From the NCBI RefSeq assembly GCF_014201805.1, contig NZ_JACHFK010000005.1, forward strand, positions 112,001-176,000: a stretch of 64,000 nt of DNA, in the 5' to 3' direction. Within the stretch, counting starts at the first letter, position 1. Every line of letters begins with the position of its first letter. The notes below the pieces were generated by a model. It was not told the origin of the DNA. It was given only the letters and a program-made list of their open reading frames with translations, and made no database searches. Made by a program: the position numbers and the translations under genes. The stretch is from Deinococcus metalli (GTDB lineage Bacteria > Deinococcota > Deinococci > Deinococcales > Deinococcaceae). Shown in pieces: positions 16,839-25,818 of this stretch.

Positions 16839-17833
16839 CCTTCGACGCGCCGCTGTTGCTGTGGCTGCTGGTCCTGCTGCCGCTGACCCTCGTGGCGTTG
16901 CGCGCGTGGGCGCGCCAGCGCGCCCGGCGCCGGCGCGCGTACGCCGACCCGGCGCTGCTGGAGGGCGCCCTGCACGACGCCCCGGCCCGCTACACCCGCT
17001 GGCCGCAGGCGCTGCAGGTGGGCGCGCTGGGCCTGCTGCTGCTGGGCGCCGCCCAGCCGGTCGCGCCGCTGCCCCTGCCCAGCAACCAGGCGGCCGTGAT
17101 GGTCGCGCTGGACACCTCGCGCTCCATGCTCGCCGACGACGTCCGTCCGACCCGGCTGGCCGCCGCCGAGGACGTGATCCGGCAGTTCCTGCGCGTGGCC
17201 CCGGCCTCCACCCGCATCGGGTTCCTGACCTTCTCGGACCGCGCGGCGGTGCTGGTCGCGCCCACCACGGACCGGCAGGCGGTGGTGGCCGCGCTGGAAC
17301 GTGTGCGGCCCGCGCAGGCGACCTCGCTGGCCGGCGCGCTGGTGGGCGCGGTCCGGGCGCTGCCGGGCCGCGGGGACGCCAAGCCCCCGCCGGAGCTGGA
17401 GGGCGGCCCCAGCACCGCCGCCGCGGCGCCACAGGGGCCGTTTCCGCCGGGCGCGGTGCTGCTGCTGTCGGACGGCATCTCCAACCGGGGCGGCAGTCCG
17501 CTGATCGCCGCGCGCTTCGCCTCGACATACGGCGTGAAGGTGTACGCCGTGGCGCTCGGCCGCGAGGGCGGCGCCGTCAGCCAGATCGGGGGACAGCTCG
17601 TGTTCGTGCCCTTCGACAGTGGGGGCCTGCAGCGCCTGGCGCAGCTCACGGGCGGCGAGTTTCTGGAGACCCCCGAGCCCGGTGAACTCCAGGGCATCTT
17701 CCGCAGCCTGGGCACCGTCATCCGCTGGGTGGCCACCGACCTGGCGCTCAGCGCTCCCCTGGCCGCGCTGGCCGCCGCGCTGCTGATCGTGGGCGGCGGC
17801 CTGGGCCTGCGCTGGCACCGGAGGGTCCCGTGA
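16835..17833 (+). CDS. VWA-domain membrane protein (BatA-like), first copy
   Basis: 332 aa. ATG 16835 lies in an ATGA overlap and is immediately followed by a membrane helix (LLLWLLVLLPLTLVAL). A second helix is near 60-78, then a von Willebrand A domain with MIDAS DTSRSM near residue 92 and SDGISNRGG, and a C-terminal helix (about 305-325). This topology (VWA held between membrane anchors) is that of BatA/BatB-type proteins of the MoxR system. The next gene overlaps through GTGA. Confidence 0.9.
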   Translation: MTFDAPLLLWLLVLLPLTLVALRAWARQRARRRRAYADPALLEGALHDAPARYTRWPQALQVGALGLLLLGAAQPVAPLPLPSNQAAVMVALDTSRSMLADDVRPTRLAAAEDVIRQFLRVAPASTRIGFLTFSDRAAVLVAPTTDRQAVVAALERVRPAQATSLAGALVGAVRALPGRGDAKPPPELEGGPSTAAAAPQGPFPPGAVLLLSDGISNRGGSPLIAARFASTYGVKVYAVALGREGGAVSQIGGQLVFVPFDSGGLQRLAQLTGGEFLETPEPGELQGIFRSLGTVIRWVATDLALSAPLAALAAALLIVGGGLGLRWHRRVP

Positions 17834-18795
17834 CCTTCACGTGGCCGTGGGCGCTGGCCGCGCTGCTGCTGCTGCCGTTGCTGGTGTGGGCGTACCTGCG
17901 GGGCCTGCCGCGCCCGGCGCGTTCGGTCGCCATCCACCCGGACCTGGCGCTGCTGGCGCGCGCCCAGGGCCGGCCACGGCCGCTGCACCGCCACCTGCCC
18001 GCCCTGCTGTATCTGGGCGCAGTGGCGCTGGCGCTGCTGGCCCTGAGCCGTCCGCAGGCCCCGTGGCCGCTGCCGGACGACCGCACGGCGATCATGCTGG
18101 TGATGGACGTGTCGCGGTCGATGCAGGCGCAGGACATCGAACCCAGCCGGTTCGTGGCTGCCCAGGAGGCCGCGCGCACCTTCGTGAAGTCCCTGCCGCC
18201 GGGCACCCGGGTGGGCCTGGCGTCCTTTTCCGGGTCGACCCTGCTGAACGCGCCGCCCACCCGCCGCCACACCGAGGTGCTGAGCGCCATCGACGGCCTG
18301 ACGCTGGGCTTCAGCACCGCCATTGGGGACGGTCTGCTCGAGGGCCTGAACGCCCTGAGCGGCGGGACCGGCGACAGCGGGACCGGGCCGTCCCCGGCGG
18401 CCCGGCCGCCCGCCGCCATCGTGCTGCTGTCCGACGGGCGCAACAACAGCGGCACGGACCCCCTCCAGGCGGCCACCCGCGTGAAGGCCAGCGGCATCAA
18501 GGTGTACACCGTCGGGCTGGGCACCGCCAACGGGTCCCTGCGCAGCAGCCGCTGGAGCACGCCCGGCCGGGGGTTCGACGCGGCCACCCTGCGCCAGATC
18601 GCCGCCACGACCGGGGGCCGCTACTACGAGGCGCGCTCGGCCGAGGAACTCAGCACGGTGTACCGCGAGATGGGCCGCTCGCTGGCGTGGAAGGTCGAGC
18701 AGCGCGAGGTCTCCGGCATCGTTGGGGCGCTGGCCGCGCTGCTGCTGCTCGGCAGCCTGGGGCTGTCCGAGGTCTCGACCCGCCGCCTGCTGTGA
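17830..18795 (+). CDS. VWA-domain membrane protein (BatA/BatB-like), second copy
   Basis: 321 aa starting at GTG 17830. Two N-terminal helices (about 5-22 and 58-75), VWA domain with MIDAS DVSRSM near residue 92, TAIGDGL and LSDGRNNSG metal-site loops, and a C-terminal helix (IVGALAALLLLGSLGL). Paralogous to the preceding gene, with the same topology. It ends the five-gene operon. No clear terminator is seen before the regulator gene that follows 73 nt later. Confidence 0.9.
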   Translation: MTFTWPWALAALLLLPLLVWAYLRGLPRPARSVAIHPDLALLARAQGRPRPLHRHLPALLYLGAVALALLALSRPQAPWPLPDDRTAIMLVMDVSRSMQAQDIEPSRFVAAQEAARTFVKSLPPGTRVGLASFSGSTLLNAPPTRRHTEVLSAIDGLTLGFSTAIGDGLLEGLNALSGGTGDSGTGPSPAARPPAAIVLLSDGRNNSGTDPLQAATRVKASGIKVYTVGLGTANGSLRSSRWSTPGRGFDAATLRQIAATTGGRYYEARSAEELSTVYREMGRSLAWKVEQREVSGIVGALAALLLLGSLGLSEVSTRRLL

Positions 18796-18868
18796 ATGTC
18801 ATCACTTGAGCTCCGTGGCGGTCCGGGCCGGGGTAGACTGCAGTCATCCCGAACAGCGGCGAGACACT

Positions 18869-21763
18869 GTGGACACGACGCAGCAACCATCCCTGATCTC
18901 CGTGGCGCTGCTCGGCCCGCCGGAGGTGACCGTGGGCGCCCAGGTGTCGCCGCCGGCGACGGACGCGGCGCTGTGGCTGCTCGCGCTGCTGGCCAGCTCG
19001 GCCCAGCCGGTGGCGCGCGAGGAGATCCTCGAGCTGCTGTACCCGGACGCCGAGGAGGCCGCCGCCCGCAACCGCCTGCGCCAGATGCTGCACCGCGTGC
19101 GCGCCCGCCCGTGGGGCGCGGGCGTGGTCGCCACCACCGGCGACGTGCAGTGGCGCGCGTCCAGCGACGTCCGCACCTTCCGCGACGCGTGTGCGGCCGG
19201 GCGCTGGGCCGAGGCGCTCGAGGTGTACCGTGGGCCGCTGCTCGGCTCCCTGCGGCCCGCCGAGTTGCCGGCCTTCGAGGCGTGGCTCGACCTGGAGCGG
19301 GACGACCTGCACCAGCTGTGGATTGACGCGGCCCTGTGCCACGCGGAGGAACTCGAGGGCCGCGGGCAGCCCGGCGCGGCCCGGTCGTGGCTGGACCGGG
19401 TCATGACGGTCAGTCCGTACCACGAGGAGGCGGTGCAGGCCAGCCTGCGCTGCGCGGCCCGCCTGAACGACGTGCCGGGCGCGGCGGCGGTGTACGACCG
19501 GTTCCGCACGCAGCTGCGCCGGGAACTGGGCCTGGCGCCGGCCGAGGCGACCACTGCGCTGTACGAGGCGGTCCGGGCCGGTCACGGGGTCGCCGCGGAG
19601 GCGGTCATGGCCGGCGCGGGCCGGTCGTCCATCATCGGCCGGCAGGAGGAACTCGACGTTCTGCTGGCCCGCATGACTGATCCGGCGTGCCGACTGCTGA
19701 CCGTGACCGGCCCCGGCGGAGCGGGCAAGACGCGCGTGGCGCTGGAACTCCTGCACCGCAGCGGGCCGCGGCCGGGCGGCGTGCACTTCGTTCCGCTGGA
19801 GGCCGCCACGACAGTGCCGGAGGTGGTCTCGGCCCTCGCCACGGCGCTGGGGCTGGCGGCCGGGGGCGCCGAGTCGCCGGAAGCGCAGGTGATCGCGGCG
19901 CTCCAGGCCGGGGCGTCGCTGCTGGCGCTGGACAACCTCGAACACCTGCTGGGCGGCGAGGCGCGGGCCGGTGTGCTGGCCCTGCTCACGCGCATGCTGG
20001 CCGCGGCGCCGGGTGCGCAGCTCATCGCCACGTCCCGCATCCGCCTGGGCCTGCAAGACGAGTGGGTGACGCTGCTGGGCGGCCTGGACCTGCCGGCCGC
20101 GCCGACCCTGGACGCGGCCGCGCAGTCCGGGGCGGTGCGGCTGTTCCTGGAACGCGCCCGGCGTGCCCAGCCGACCCTGGCGCTCACCCCGCAGACCCTG
20201 CCGGCGCTGCTGACGGTGGTGGACGCCACGGGGGGGCTGCCGCTGGCGCTGGAACTCACCGCCGGGTGGCTGGGCGCGCTCACGCTGGACGACGTGGCGG
20301 ACGAACTGCGCCGCGGCCTGGACGACGTGGGGAGCGAGGCCCCGGACCGCCCGGCGCGGCACCGCAGCCTGCGGGCGGCCTTCGATCACTCGTGGGCGCT
20401 GCTGCCCCACGGCGCGCAGGTGGTGCTGGCGCGGCTGTCGGTGTGCCGGAGCGGCCTCGACCTGGGCGCCGCCCGGGCCGTGGGCGGCAGCGGCCTGCCG
20501 ACCCTGCTGGTGCTGGGCGACCACTCGCTGCTCGCCCGCGACCGCAGCGGCCGCTACGCGCTGCACGCGGCGATCCGGGAATTCGCGGCCGCGCGGCTGC
20601 GCGCCCTGCCGGCCGAGCTCGCGGCCGCCACGGCCGCGCACGCCGCCTACTACGCCGGCCTCGCGCGCGACGCGGCGCCGCAACTCCACGGTCCCGAGCA
20701 GCAGGCGTGGCTGTCGCGCCTGCAACTCGAGCACGACAACCTGCGTGCGGCCATGGCGCACCTGCTCACCGCCGGCGACGCGGCCGGGGCGCTGGGGCTG
20801 GCCGCCGACCTGCAGTGGTTCTGGTATGTCCGCGGCCACCACCGCGAGGGCTACGCGAACCTCACCGCGGCCCTCGCGCTGCCGGGCGGTCCCGGGCCGC
20901 TGCGGGTGCGGGCGCTCAGCGCGGCCGGCGGCCTGGCGCGCGATCTGGGCCAGTACGAGGACGCCCGCGCCCACCTGGACGGCGCGCTCGCGCTCGCCCG
21001 GACGCTGGGGCTGGGCACGCTGGAGGCCCACGCGCACCACGGCCTGGCGCTGCTGGACCGGGAACTCGGCCAGCTGAACAACGCGCGGGCGCACCTCGCG
21101 GCGGCCGAGGCGCTGCAACGCGCCGGCCAGGACGTGTGGGGCCTGGCGACCACCCTCAACGACCTCGGGGTCGCGTGGGCCCTGCAGGGCGAGATGACCC
21201 GGGCGGGCGCGCTCTTCCAGGAGAGCCTGGACCTCAAGCAGCGCATCGGGGACCGGCAGGGCGTGGCGTACGCGCTGGCGAACCTCGGGAACGTCTCCGA
21301 CACCCTGGCCGACTTCCAGCGCCTGACCGAGCAGAGCCTGGAGATCAAGCGCGACCTCGGCGACCGCCAGGGCGTGGCGAATTCGCTGTTCAACCTCGCG
21401 GACCTGCACGTCAACGCCGGTGAACTGGAGGTGGCCCGCACGCAGCTCACCGAGGCGCTGCAGCTGTTCGCGCAGATCGGCCGCCACCGCGGCACCGTGG
21501 CCGCCCTGATGGAATTCGCCAAGCTCACCGCCGCCGAGGGCGATGACCGGCAGTGCGTGCTGCTGGCCGGCGCCGCGGACGCCCTGGCGCGGGCGGCCGG
21601 CGTGACCGTGCAGGGCGTGAACATCAGCACGGTGCTCGAGCACGCGCGGCAGCGCTGCGGCGCCGACGCGGACGCCGTGTACCTGCGGGGCCAGCTGCTG
21701 CCCCTGGCCGAGGCAATCCAGCAGGCCATAACGCCGTCCAGGACGACGCTCACCGCCACGTAA
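18869..21763 (+). CDS. SARP/AfsR-type regulator with NB-ARC ATPase and TPR sensor domain
   Basis: About 964 aa. Winged helix (about 8-85), BTAD (about 95-245), NB-ARC type STAND ATPase with Walker A GPGGAGKTR near residue 282, a Walker-B-like LLALDNLEHL near 353 and the GLPLALEL motif near 455, then an arm region and about seven TPR units from about 640 to 930 (for example GDRQGVAYALANLGN). The GTG at 18869 is the likeliest start: TAGACT lies at 18834-18839 and conservation with the other SARP genes begins just after it. The frame is open farther upstream. An ATP-dependent switch in which TPRs sense a ligand or partner is the family model. It may control the toxin-like lipoprotein gene downstream, which is inference from position only. 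Confidence 0.85.
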   Translation: MDTTQQPSLISVALLGPPEVTVGAQVSPPATDAALWLLALLASSAQPVAREEILELLYPDAEEAAARNRLRQMLHRVRARPWGAGVVATTGDVQWRASSDVRTFRDACAAGRWAEALEVYRGPLLGSLRPAELPAFEAWLDLERDDLHQLWIDAALCHAEELEGRGQPGAARSWLDRVMTVSPYHEEAVQASLRCAARLNDVPGAAAVYDRFRTQLRRELGLAPAEATTALYEAVRAGHGVAAEAVMAGAGRSSIIGRQEELDVLLARMTDPACRLLTVTGPGGAGKTRVALELLHRSGPRPGGVHFVPLEAATTVPEVVSALATALGLAAGGAESPEAQVIAALQAGASLLALDNLEHLLGGEARAGVLALLTRMLAAAPGAQLIATSRIRLGLQDEWVTLLGGLDLPAAPTLDAAAQSGAVRLFLERARRAQPTLALTPQTLPALLTVVDATGGLPLALELTAGWLGALTLDDVADELRRGLDDVGSEAPDRPARHRSLRAAFDHSWALLPHGAQVVLARLSVCRSGLDLGAARAVGGSGLPTLLVLGDHSLLARDRSGRYALHAAIREFAAARLRALPAELAAATAAHAAYYAGLARDAAPQLHGPEQQAWLSRLQLEHDNLRAAMAHLLTAGDAAGALGLAADLQWFWYVRGHHREGYANLTAALALPGGPGPLRVRALSAAGGLARDLGQYEDARAHLDGALALARTLGLGTLEAHAHHGLALLDRELGQLNNARAHLAAAEALQRAGQDVWGLATTLNDLGVAWALQGEMTRAGALFQESLDLKQRIGDRQGVAYALANLGNVSDTLADFQRLTEQSLEIKRDLGDRQGVANSLFNLADLHVNAGELEVARTQLTEALQLFAQIGRHRGTVAALMEFAKLTAAEGDDRQCVLLAGAADALARAAGVTVQGVNISTVLEHARQRCGADADAVYLRGQLLPLAEAIQQAITPSRTTLTAT

Positions 21764-22048
21764 CGGCAGCTAACGGCCCCCTTCTACGCTCTCCTCACCT
21801 CGAGATCCGCTGCCGCAGCAGGTCCGGGTGAGGAGCGCTGCTGATGACCACACCGCCGGACACCGACACGTCTTCGTTCCCTTCCTGCCCGGGCCGTTCT
21901 GAGCCGCGGGCCGCACGGCGCAGCGCGGCGCGTGCAGGCCCCAGCGCGTGGTACCCACCCCCCGGTCACGACCAGCCGGTCCCGTCCTGGCGGGTCCCCC
22001 GCTTCTGATGCCACGCCGCCCCCTGCACCCCGAGTCCCGGAGACTGCC

Positions 22049-25000
22049 ATGAACCGACACGTGCTCACCTGCCTGCTTGCCGCCGACCTGATCCGTCCCC
22101 GCCGTCCCCACCTCCACGCCGGCATCACCCTGAGCGTCGCCCTCGGGACGGGCATGCTCGTGGGCTGCGGCTCGTCGCCCAGCACCACCACGCCCACCCC
22201 GCAGCCCGGCGCGCCCACGGCGCCCGGCGGCTTCAAGGTCAGCGCCAGCAGCGCGACCAGCGTCACCCTGTCGTGGTCGGCCGTGTCCGGCGCCACCGGG
22301 TACGTCCTGGAGCGCAAGGCTGGCAGCGGGTCCTTCCAGCAGATCGCCGCTCCCGCCGCCGACGCGACCTCCTACGTGGATAGCGGCCTGAGCGCCGGCA
22401 CCACCTACGTGTACCGCCTGAAGGTGAAGACCGCGGCCGGCGAGAGCGCCTTTACCTCCGACCTGTCGGCGTTGCCCAGCGCGGCCGGCGTGGACACCGA
22501 CGGCGACGGCATCTCCGACGCGGACGAGGTGGCCGGCTACGACGTCACCGTCAAGGAGGCCGGCGTCGAGAAGAAGACGTACCACGTGACCTCCGACCCG
22601 GCGAAGAAGGACACCGACGGCGATGGCCTGACCGACGGACAGGAGCGCGCCCTGTTCACCGACCCGGGCAAGGCCGACACCGACGACGACGGCCTGAGCG
22701 ACCCGCAGGAGATCAACACCTTGGCCAGCGACCCCAACGACCGCGACACCGACGGCGACGCCCAGGGCAACCCCGCGCTGTTCGACGGCCAGGAGGTCAA
22801 CACCTACGGCACCTCGCCCACCCTCAGGGACTCGGACGGCGACAAGTACAGCGACTACGAGGAGATCATCGTGCGCGGCGGGGTGTACAACCCGCTGGTC
22901 GCCAACACGCCCCGGCTGGAGCTGTCGGTCGCCACGGCGCCCAGCATCGATTTGAACGTCACGCGGACCACCGACAACTCGCTGGTGAAGTCCCACACCG
23001 CCACGCTGTCGCTGGGCACGCAGGACAGCCGCAGCGTGACCGATACCCAGTCGCAGCAGGTCACAGCGGAACTGAGCGCCACCCTGGGCGCCGAGGTCAG
23101 CGGCGGCACCGACGGCTTCAACGCCAAGGTCAGCGCGTCCGTCACGGCCACCGCCGGCTACGGGTACGAGAAGACCGCCAGCTACACCACCGACTCGGTG
23201 CGCAGCGCCCAGCAGACTGCCGAGGACGCCCTGTCGGAGAGCAGCGCCGCCGGCACCGCGCTGTCGGGCGGCAAGCTGAAGGTGGGCTTCACGGTGAAGA
23301 ACACCGGCGACATCTCGTTCAAGCTCGACAACCTGCAGATCACCGCCCTGCGGCGCGACCCGGCCAACCCCGGCAAGTACCTGGTGGTGGGCGGTCTGAC
23401 CACCAGCGCGAATCAGGCGGTGCTCGCCAGCGCCCAGTCGACCGGCATCCTGCCCGCGACCGTGGACCTGAACTCCGACCTGGCGGTCGCCCTGATGGAG
23501 CGGCCGCAGGACCTGCTGTTCCAGTTCAGCACCTATAACCTCAAGGACGACCAGGACCGCGACTTCCAGTTCCTGAAGGAGACCACCAACGCCCAGACCG
23601 CCCTGGTGGTCATCGACTACGGCAACGGCGACGTGGTGCGCGAGCGGGTGGCGACCAATGTCGAGCGCCAGGGCGGACGCATCGTCGGCGTCAAGCTCAG
23701 CAAGGTGCTGAAAGACATCCTCAAGCTGCGCTACGCCACCTCGACCACGCCGGGCGGCGTGCAGGTGCTCAAGTCGCTGCAGGACACCGGCGCCAACTTC
23801 AAGGGCGACGTGTCCAGCGGCGTGTCCGACCACTCGGTGTGGGCGGTCGTGGGCTCGAACGACCTGAACGTCGCGCCGAACACCAACTTCGACGACATCA
23901 CGCTGACGCAGAACAGCGAGATCCGTGTGCTGCGCGTGCAGGACAAGGATCAGGACAAGCTGCTCGCCAACGAGGAGTACGTCTACGGCAGCTCCGACAC
24001 CAAGGCCGACACCGATGGCGACGGCCTGAGCGATTACGACGAGGCCCGCGTCGGCTGGGACGTGACCACCGCCGCCCTGGTCAAGGGCTACCCGCGGCAC
24101 GTGTACGCCAACCCGGCCGCGGCGGACAGCGATGGAGACAGCCTGAATGACGCGCAGGAGAAGGCGAAGGGCACCGATCCCCTGAACCCTGACACCGACC
24201 GCGACGGCGACGGCGACGCGACCGATCCCAAGCCGCTCGATCTGGGCGTGACGTCCAACGCCGCGCCGGTTGTGAACTCGGCCACCGCCGCCATCGGGAC
24301 GGTCGGTACGCCCGAACGCGTCACGCTGAGCGGCATGGCCAGCGACGTGAACAACAACCTGTCCAGCGTGACCGTCGACTGGGGCGACAGCTCACCGGTC
24401 AGCATGGTCACCAGCGCTCCCGCGTCCTACACGGCCGCCCACGACTACGCCGCCAGCGGCAGCTACACGGTGACCGTCACGGCCAGGGATTCGGCCGGCC
24501 TGACCAGCGCCCCCAGGACGCAGACCGTGAACGTGACCAACTTCAAGACCGGCCTGAAGGCGTTCTACCCCATGGAGGCGCGCGGCACCGACGCGAGCGG
24601 CGCCGGCCTGAACGCCGCCATGACCGGCTCGGCGTGCGTGGCGACCACCATGGACCGCTGGAGTGTGGGCGCGCAGGCCACGCTGTTCAACCTCAACACC
24701 ACCGCCGGGTGCGGCGGCGACGCCTCCGGCGGCATGACCACCCCCAATCTCGCGCTGCGGACGCCGTTCTCGGTGAGCTTCTGGGTCAAGCCGGACGCCG
24801 ATCACGCCGGGCAGGACAGCTGGCTGGTCGGGCAGCAGGGCGACGCGGCAGTCGCGTACCTGGGCTCCGTGCACGGCCACACCGGCGCCTCCCGCAAGGT
24901 CAGCTTTGCGATCAGTGGCAGCGGCGGAGACCTCCGGGTCACGGACCCGCAGGAGGTCTCCACCTCCGCGTGGACGCACTACGTGGCTGTGGTCAATGCC

Positions 25001-25243
25001 AGTGCCAGCACCACAGTCACGCTCTACCGCAACGGCGTGGCCGTGAATACCGCCAGCAAGGCACAGACCTACGTCCTGTCGACCAACAACGTGTGGTTCG
25101 TCGCGGGCGGATCGGCCGGCTCCAACAACAACTCCGGTGACGCCCTGTACTACGGCGGCTTCGACGACCTGCGCTTCTACACCCGCGCCCTCGCGCCGTA
25201 CGAGGCGGACGCCCTGAACCGGTTCGAGCGCTTCCCCAAATAA
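22049..25243 (+). CDS. lipoprotein with binary-toxin-B (anthrax PA)-like pore domain, PKD and LamG-like domains
   Basis: 1064 aa; ATG 22049 follows CCCGGAG. Order: signal with lipobox LVGC (Cys40); FN3 domain (about 55-143); Ca-binding DTDGDG-type repeats (149-275); a region (about 276-570) that follows the pore-forming core of clostridial binary toxin B/anthrax protective antigen: YNPLVANTP, a Ser/Thr-rich alternating segment (about 305-400) where the membrane-inserting hairpin lies, FTVKNTGDISFKL, VVIDYGNGDVVRERV and LSKVLKDILKLRY. Further DTDGDG repeats (653-725), a PKD domain (about 738-830) and a LamG/concanavalin-like domain (about 835-1060) follow. Known B components bind cells and translocate an enzymatic A subunit; no A subunit is visible here. 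Being lipid-anchored, it may be a surface pore or adhesin. Family assignment is from recalled motif order; function is inferred. Confidence 0.85.
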   Translation: MNRHVLTCLLAADLIRPRRPHLHAGITLSVALGTGMLVGCGSSPSTTTPTPQPGAPTAPGGFKVSASSATSVTLSWSAVSGATGYVLERKAGSGSFQQIAAPAADATSYVDSGLSAGTTYVYRLKVKTAAGESAFTSDLSALPSAAGVDTDGDGISDADEVAGYDVTVKEAGVEKKTYHVTSDPAKKDTDGDGLTDGQERALFTDPGKADTDDDGLSDPQEINTLASDPNDRDTDGDAQGNPALFDGQEVNTYGTSPTLRDSDGDKYSDYEEIIVRGGVYNPLVANTPRLELSVATAPSIDLNVTRTTDNSLVKSHTATLSLGTQDSRSVTDTQSQQVTAELSATLGAEVSGGTDGFNAKVSASVTATAGYGYEKTASYTTDSVRSAQQTAEDALSESSAAGTALSGGKLKVGFTVKNTGDISFKLDNLQITALRRDPANPGKYLVVGGLTTSANQAVLASAQSTGILPATVDLNSDLAVALMERPQDLLFQFSTYNLKDDQDRDFQFLKETTNAQTALVVIDYGNGDVVRERVATNVERQGGRIVGVKLSKVLKDILKLRYATSTTPGGVQVLKSLQDTGANFKGDVSSGVSDHSVWAVVGSNDLNVAPNTNFDDITLTQNSEIRVLRVQDKDQDKLLANEEYVYGSSDTKADTDGDGLSDYDEARVGWDVTTAALVKGYPRHVYANPAAADSDGDSLNDAQEKAKGTDPLNPDTDRDGDGDATDPKPLDLGVTSNAAPVVNSATAAIGTVGTPERVTLSGMASDVNNNLSSVTVDWGDSSPVSMVTSAPASYTAAHDYAASGSYTVTVTARDSAGLTSAPRTQTVNVTNFKTGLKAFYPMEARGTDASGAGLNAAMTGSACVATTMDRWSVGAQATLFNLNTTAGCGGDASGGMTTPNLALRTPFSVSFWVKPDADHAGQDSWLVGQQGDAAVAYLGSVHGHTGASRKVSFAISGSGGDLRVTDPQEVSTSAWTHYVAVVNASASTTVTLYRNGVAVNTASKAQTYVLSTNNVWFVAGGSAGSNNNSGDALYYGGFDDLRFYTRALAPYEADALNRFERFPK

Positions 25244-25258
25244 GCAGGGAGTATCTCA

Positions 25259-25289
25259 GAGAGCCGCCCACACGTGTGGGGCGGCTCTC
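25259..25289. terminator. long hairpin between convergent genes
   Basis: GAGAGCCGCC pairs with GGCGGCTCTC, and the interior CACACGTGTG is itself palindromic, giving a stem of about 15 bp with one bulged G. There is no long U-tract, but the position between convergent stop codons (25243 and 25304) suggests a bidirectional terminator. Confidence 0.6.
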
Positions 25290-25303
25290 GTCCATGGGCG
25301 CCC

Positions 25304-25780
25304 TCAGCGCAGGAAGCGGATGGTGAGCGGGTAGGTGTACGGCTGACCGCTGCTGGCGCGGATCACGCCCACGATCATGAAGATGAACGGCACCAGGCCC
25401 AGCACCACCATGACCGGCAGCAGCACCAGGACAAACGGCGCGAGCGACCCCAGGAACGCCAGCGCGCCGAGTTCCTCGCTGCCGGCCGCCGCGCCGACCG
25501 CTCCGCCGATCATGCCCACGCTGAACAGCAAGAAGGTGAGCACGCCGACGATCACGCCGTACAGCCACACGCTCAGGCGGAAGTTCAGGACCGCCTTGCC
25601 CTGCGCGTCCAGGGCGGGGCTGCGGTCGCGGTACGCGAGCCACGCGACCAGCGGGCCCAGCACGCCGCCCAGCGTGGGCAGCAGCAGGTCGGCCAGCGGC
25701 GACAGGTGCAGCACGATGCCCGGCGTGCGGTCGGCCTCGGGAAGCGCGGTCAGGGGGCGCAGGTGGGTGGCGGGCTCCAT
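25304..25780 (-). CDS. DUF4870-type membrane protein
   Basis: 158 aa with about three to four transmembrane helices and the family's FRLSVWLYGVIVGVL-type first helix after the AVLNFRLS motif; IIGVIRASSG-like end (VGVIRASSGQPYTYPL) is typical of DUF4870/Tic20-like proteins. The ATG at 25780 is chosen because TAGTGT lies 5 nt upstream on the minus strand. It is divergent from rnhA and their promoters overlap. Function unknown. Confidence 0.8.
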   Translation of the reverse strand: MEPATHLRPLTALPEADRTPGIVLHLSPLADLLLPTLGGVLGPLVAWLAYRDRSPALDAQGKAVLNFRLSVWLYGVIVGVLTFLLFSVGMIGGAVGAAAGSEELGALAFLGSLAPFVLVLLPVMVVLGLVPFIFMIVGVIRASSGQPYTYPLTIRFLR

Positions 25781-25782
25781 GC

Positions 25783-25812
25783 TTGACACTACGGGCGCCT
25801 GCTGCCTACAGT
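25783..25812 (+). promoter_or_regulatory. rnhA promoter, overlapping the divergent DUF4870 promoter
   Basis: A perfect TTGACA (25783-25788), an 18-nt spacer and TACAGT (25807-25812) are followed by the ATG 6 nt later, so the rnhA mRNA should be leaderless. The minus-strand -10 box TAGTGT of the DUF4870 gene occupies 25786-25791, within the rnhA -35 region, so the two promoters should exclude each other. Confidence 0.75.
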
Positions 25813-25818
25813 TCCCGG

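Noticed and set aside
18650..21643. A long open frame (about 997 codons) on the minus strand opposite the large SARP regulator
   Set aside because: It is the mirror of a high-GC coding frame; its translation is Arg/Gln/His/Gly-rich with no domain, while the plus strand has clear motifs.
21770..24100. A 776-codon minus-strand frame opposite the toxin-like lipoprotein
   Set aside because: Low-complexity Val/Gly/His/Arg-rich translation and no start signal; the plus strand carries Ca-binding and FN3 motifs.
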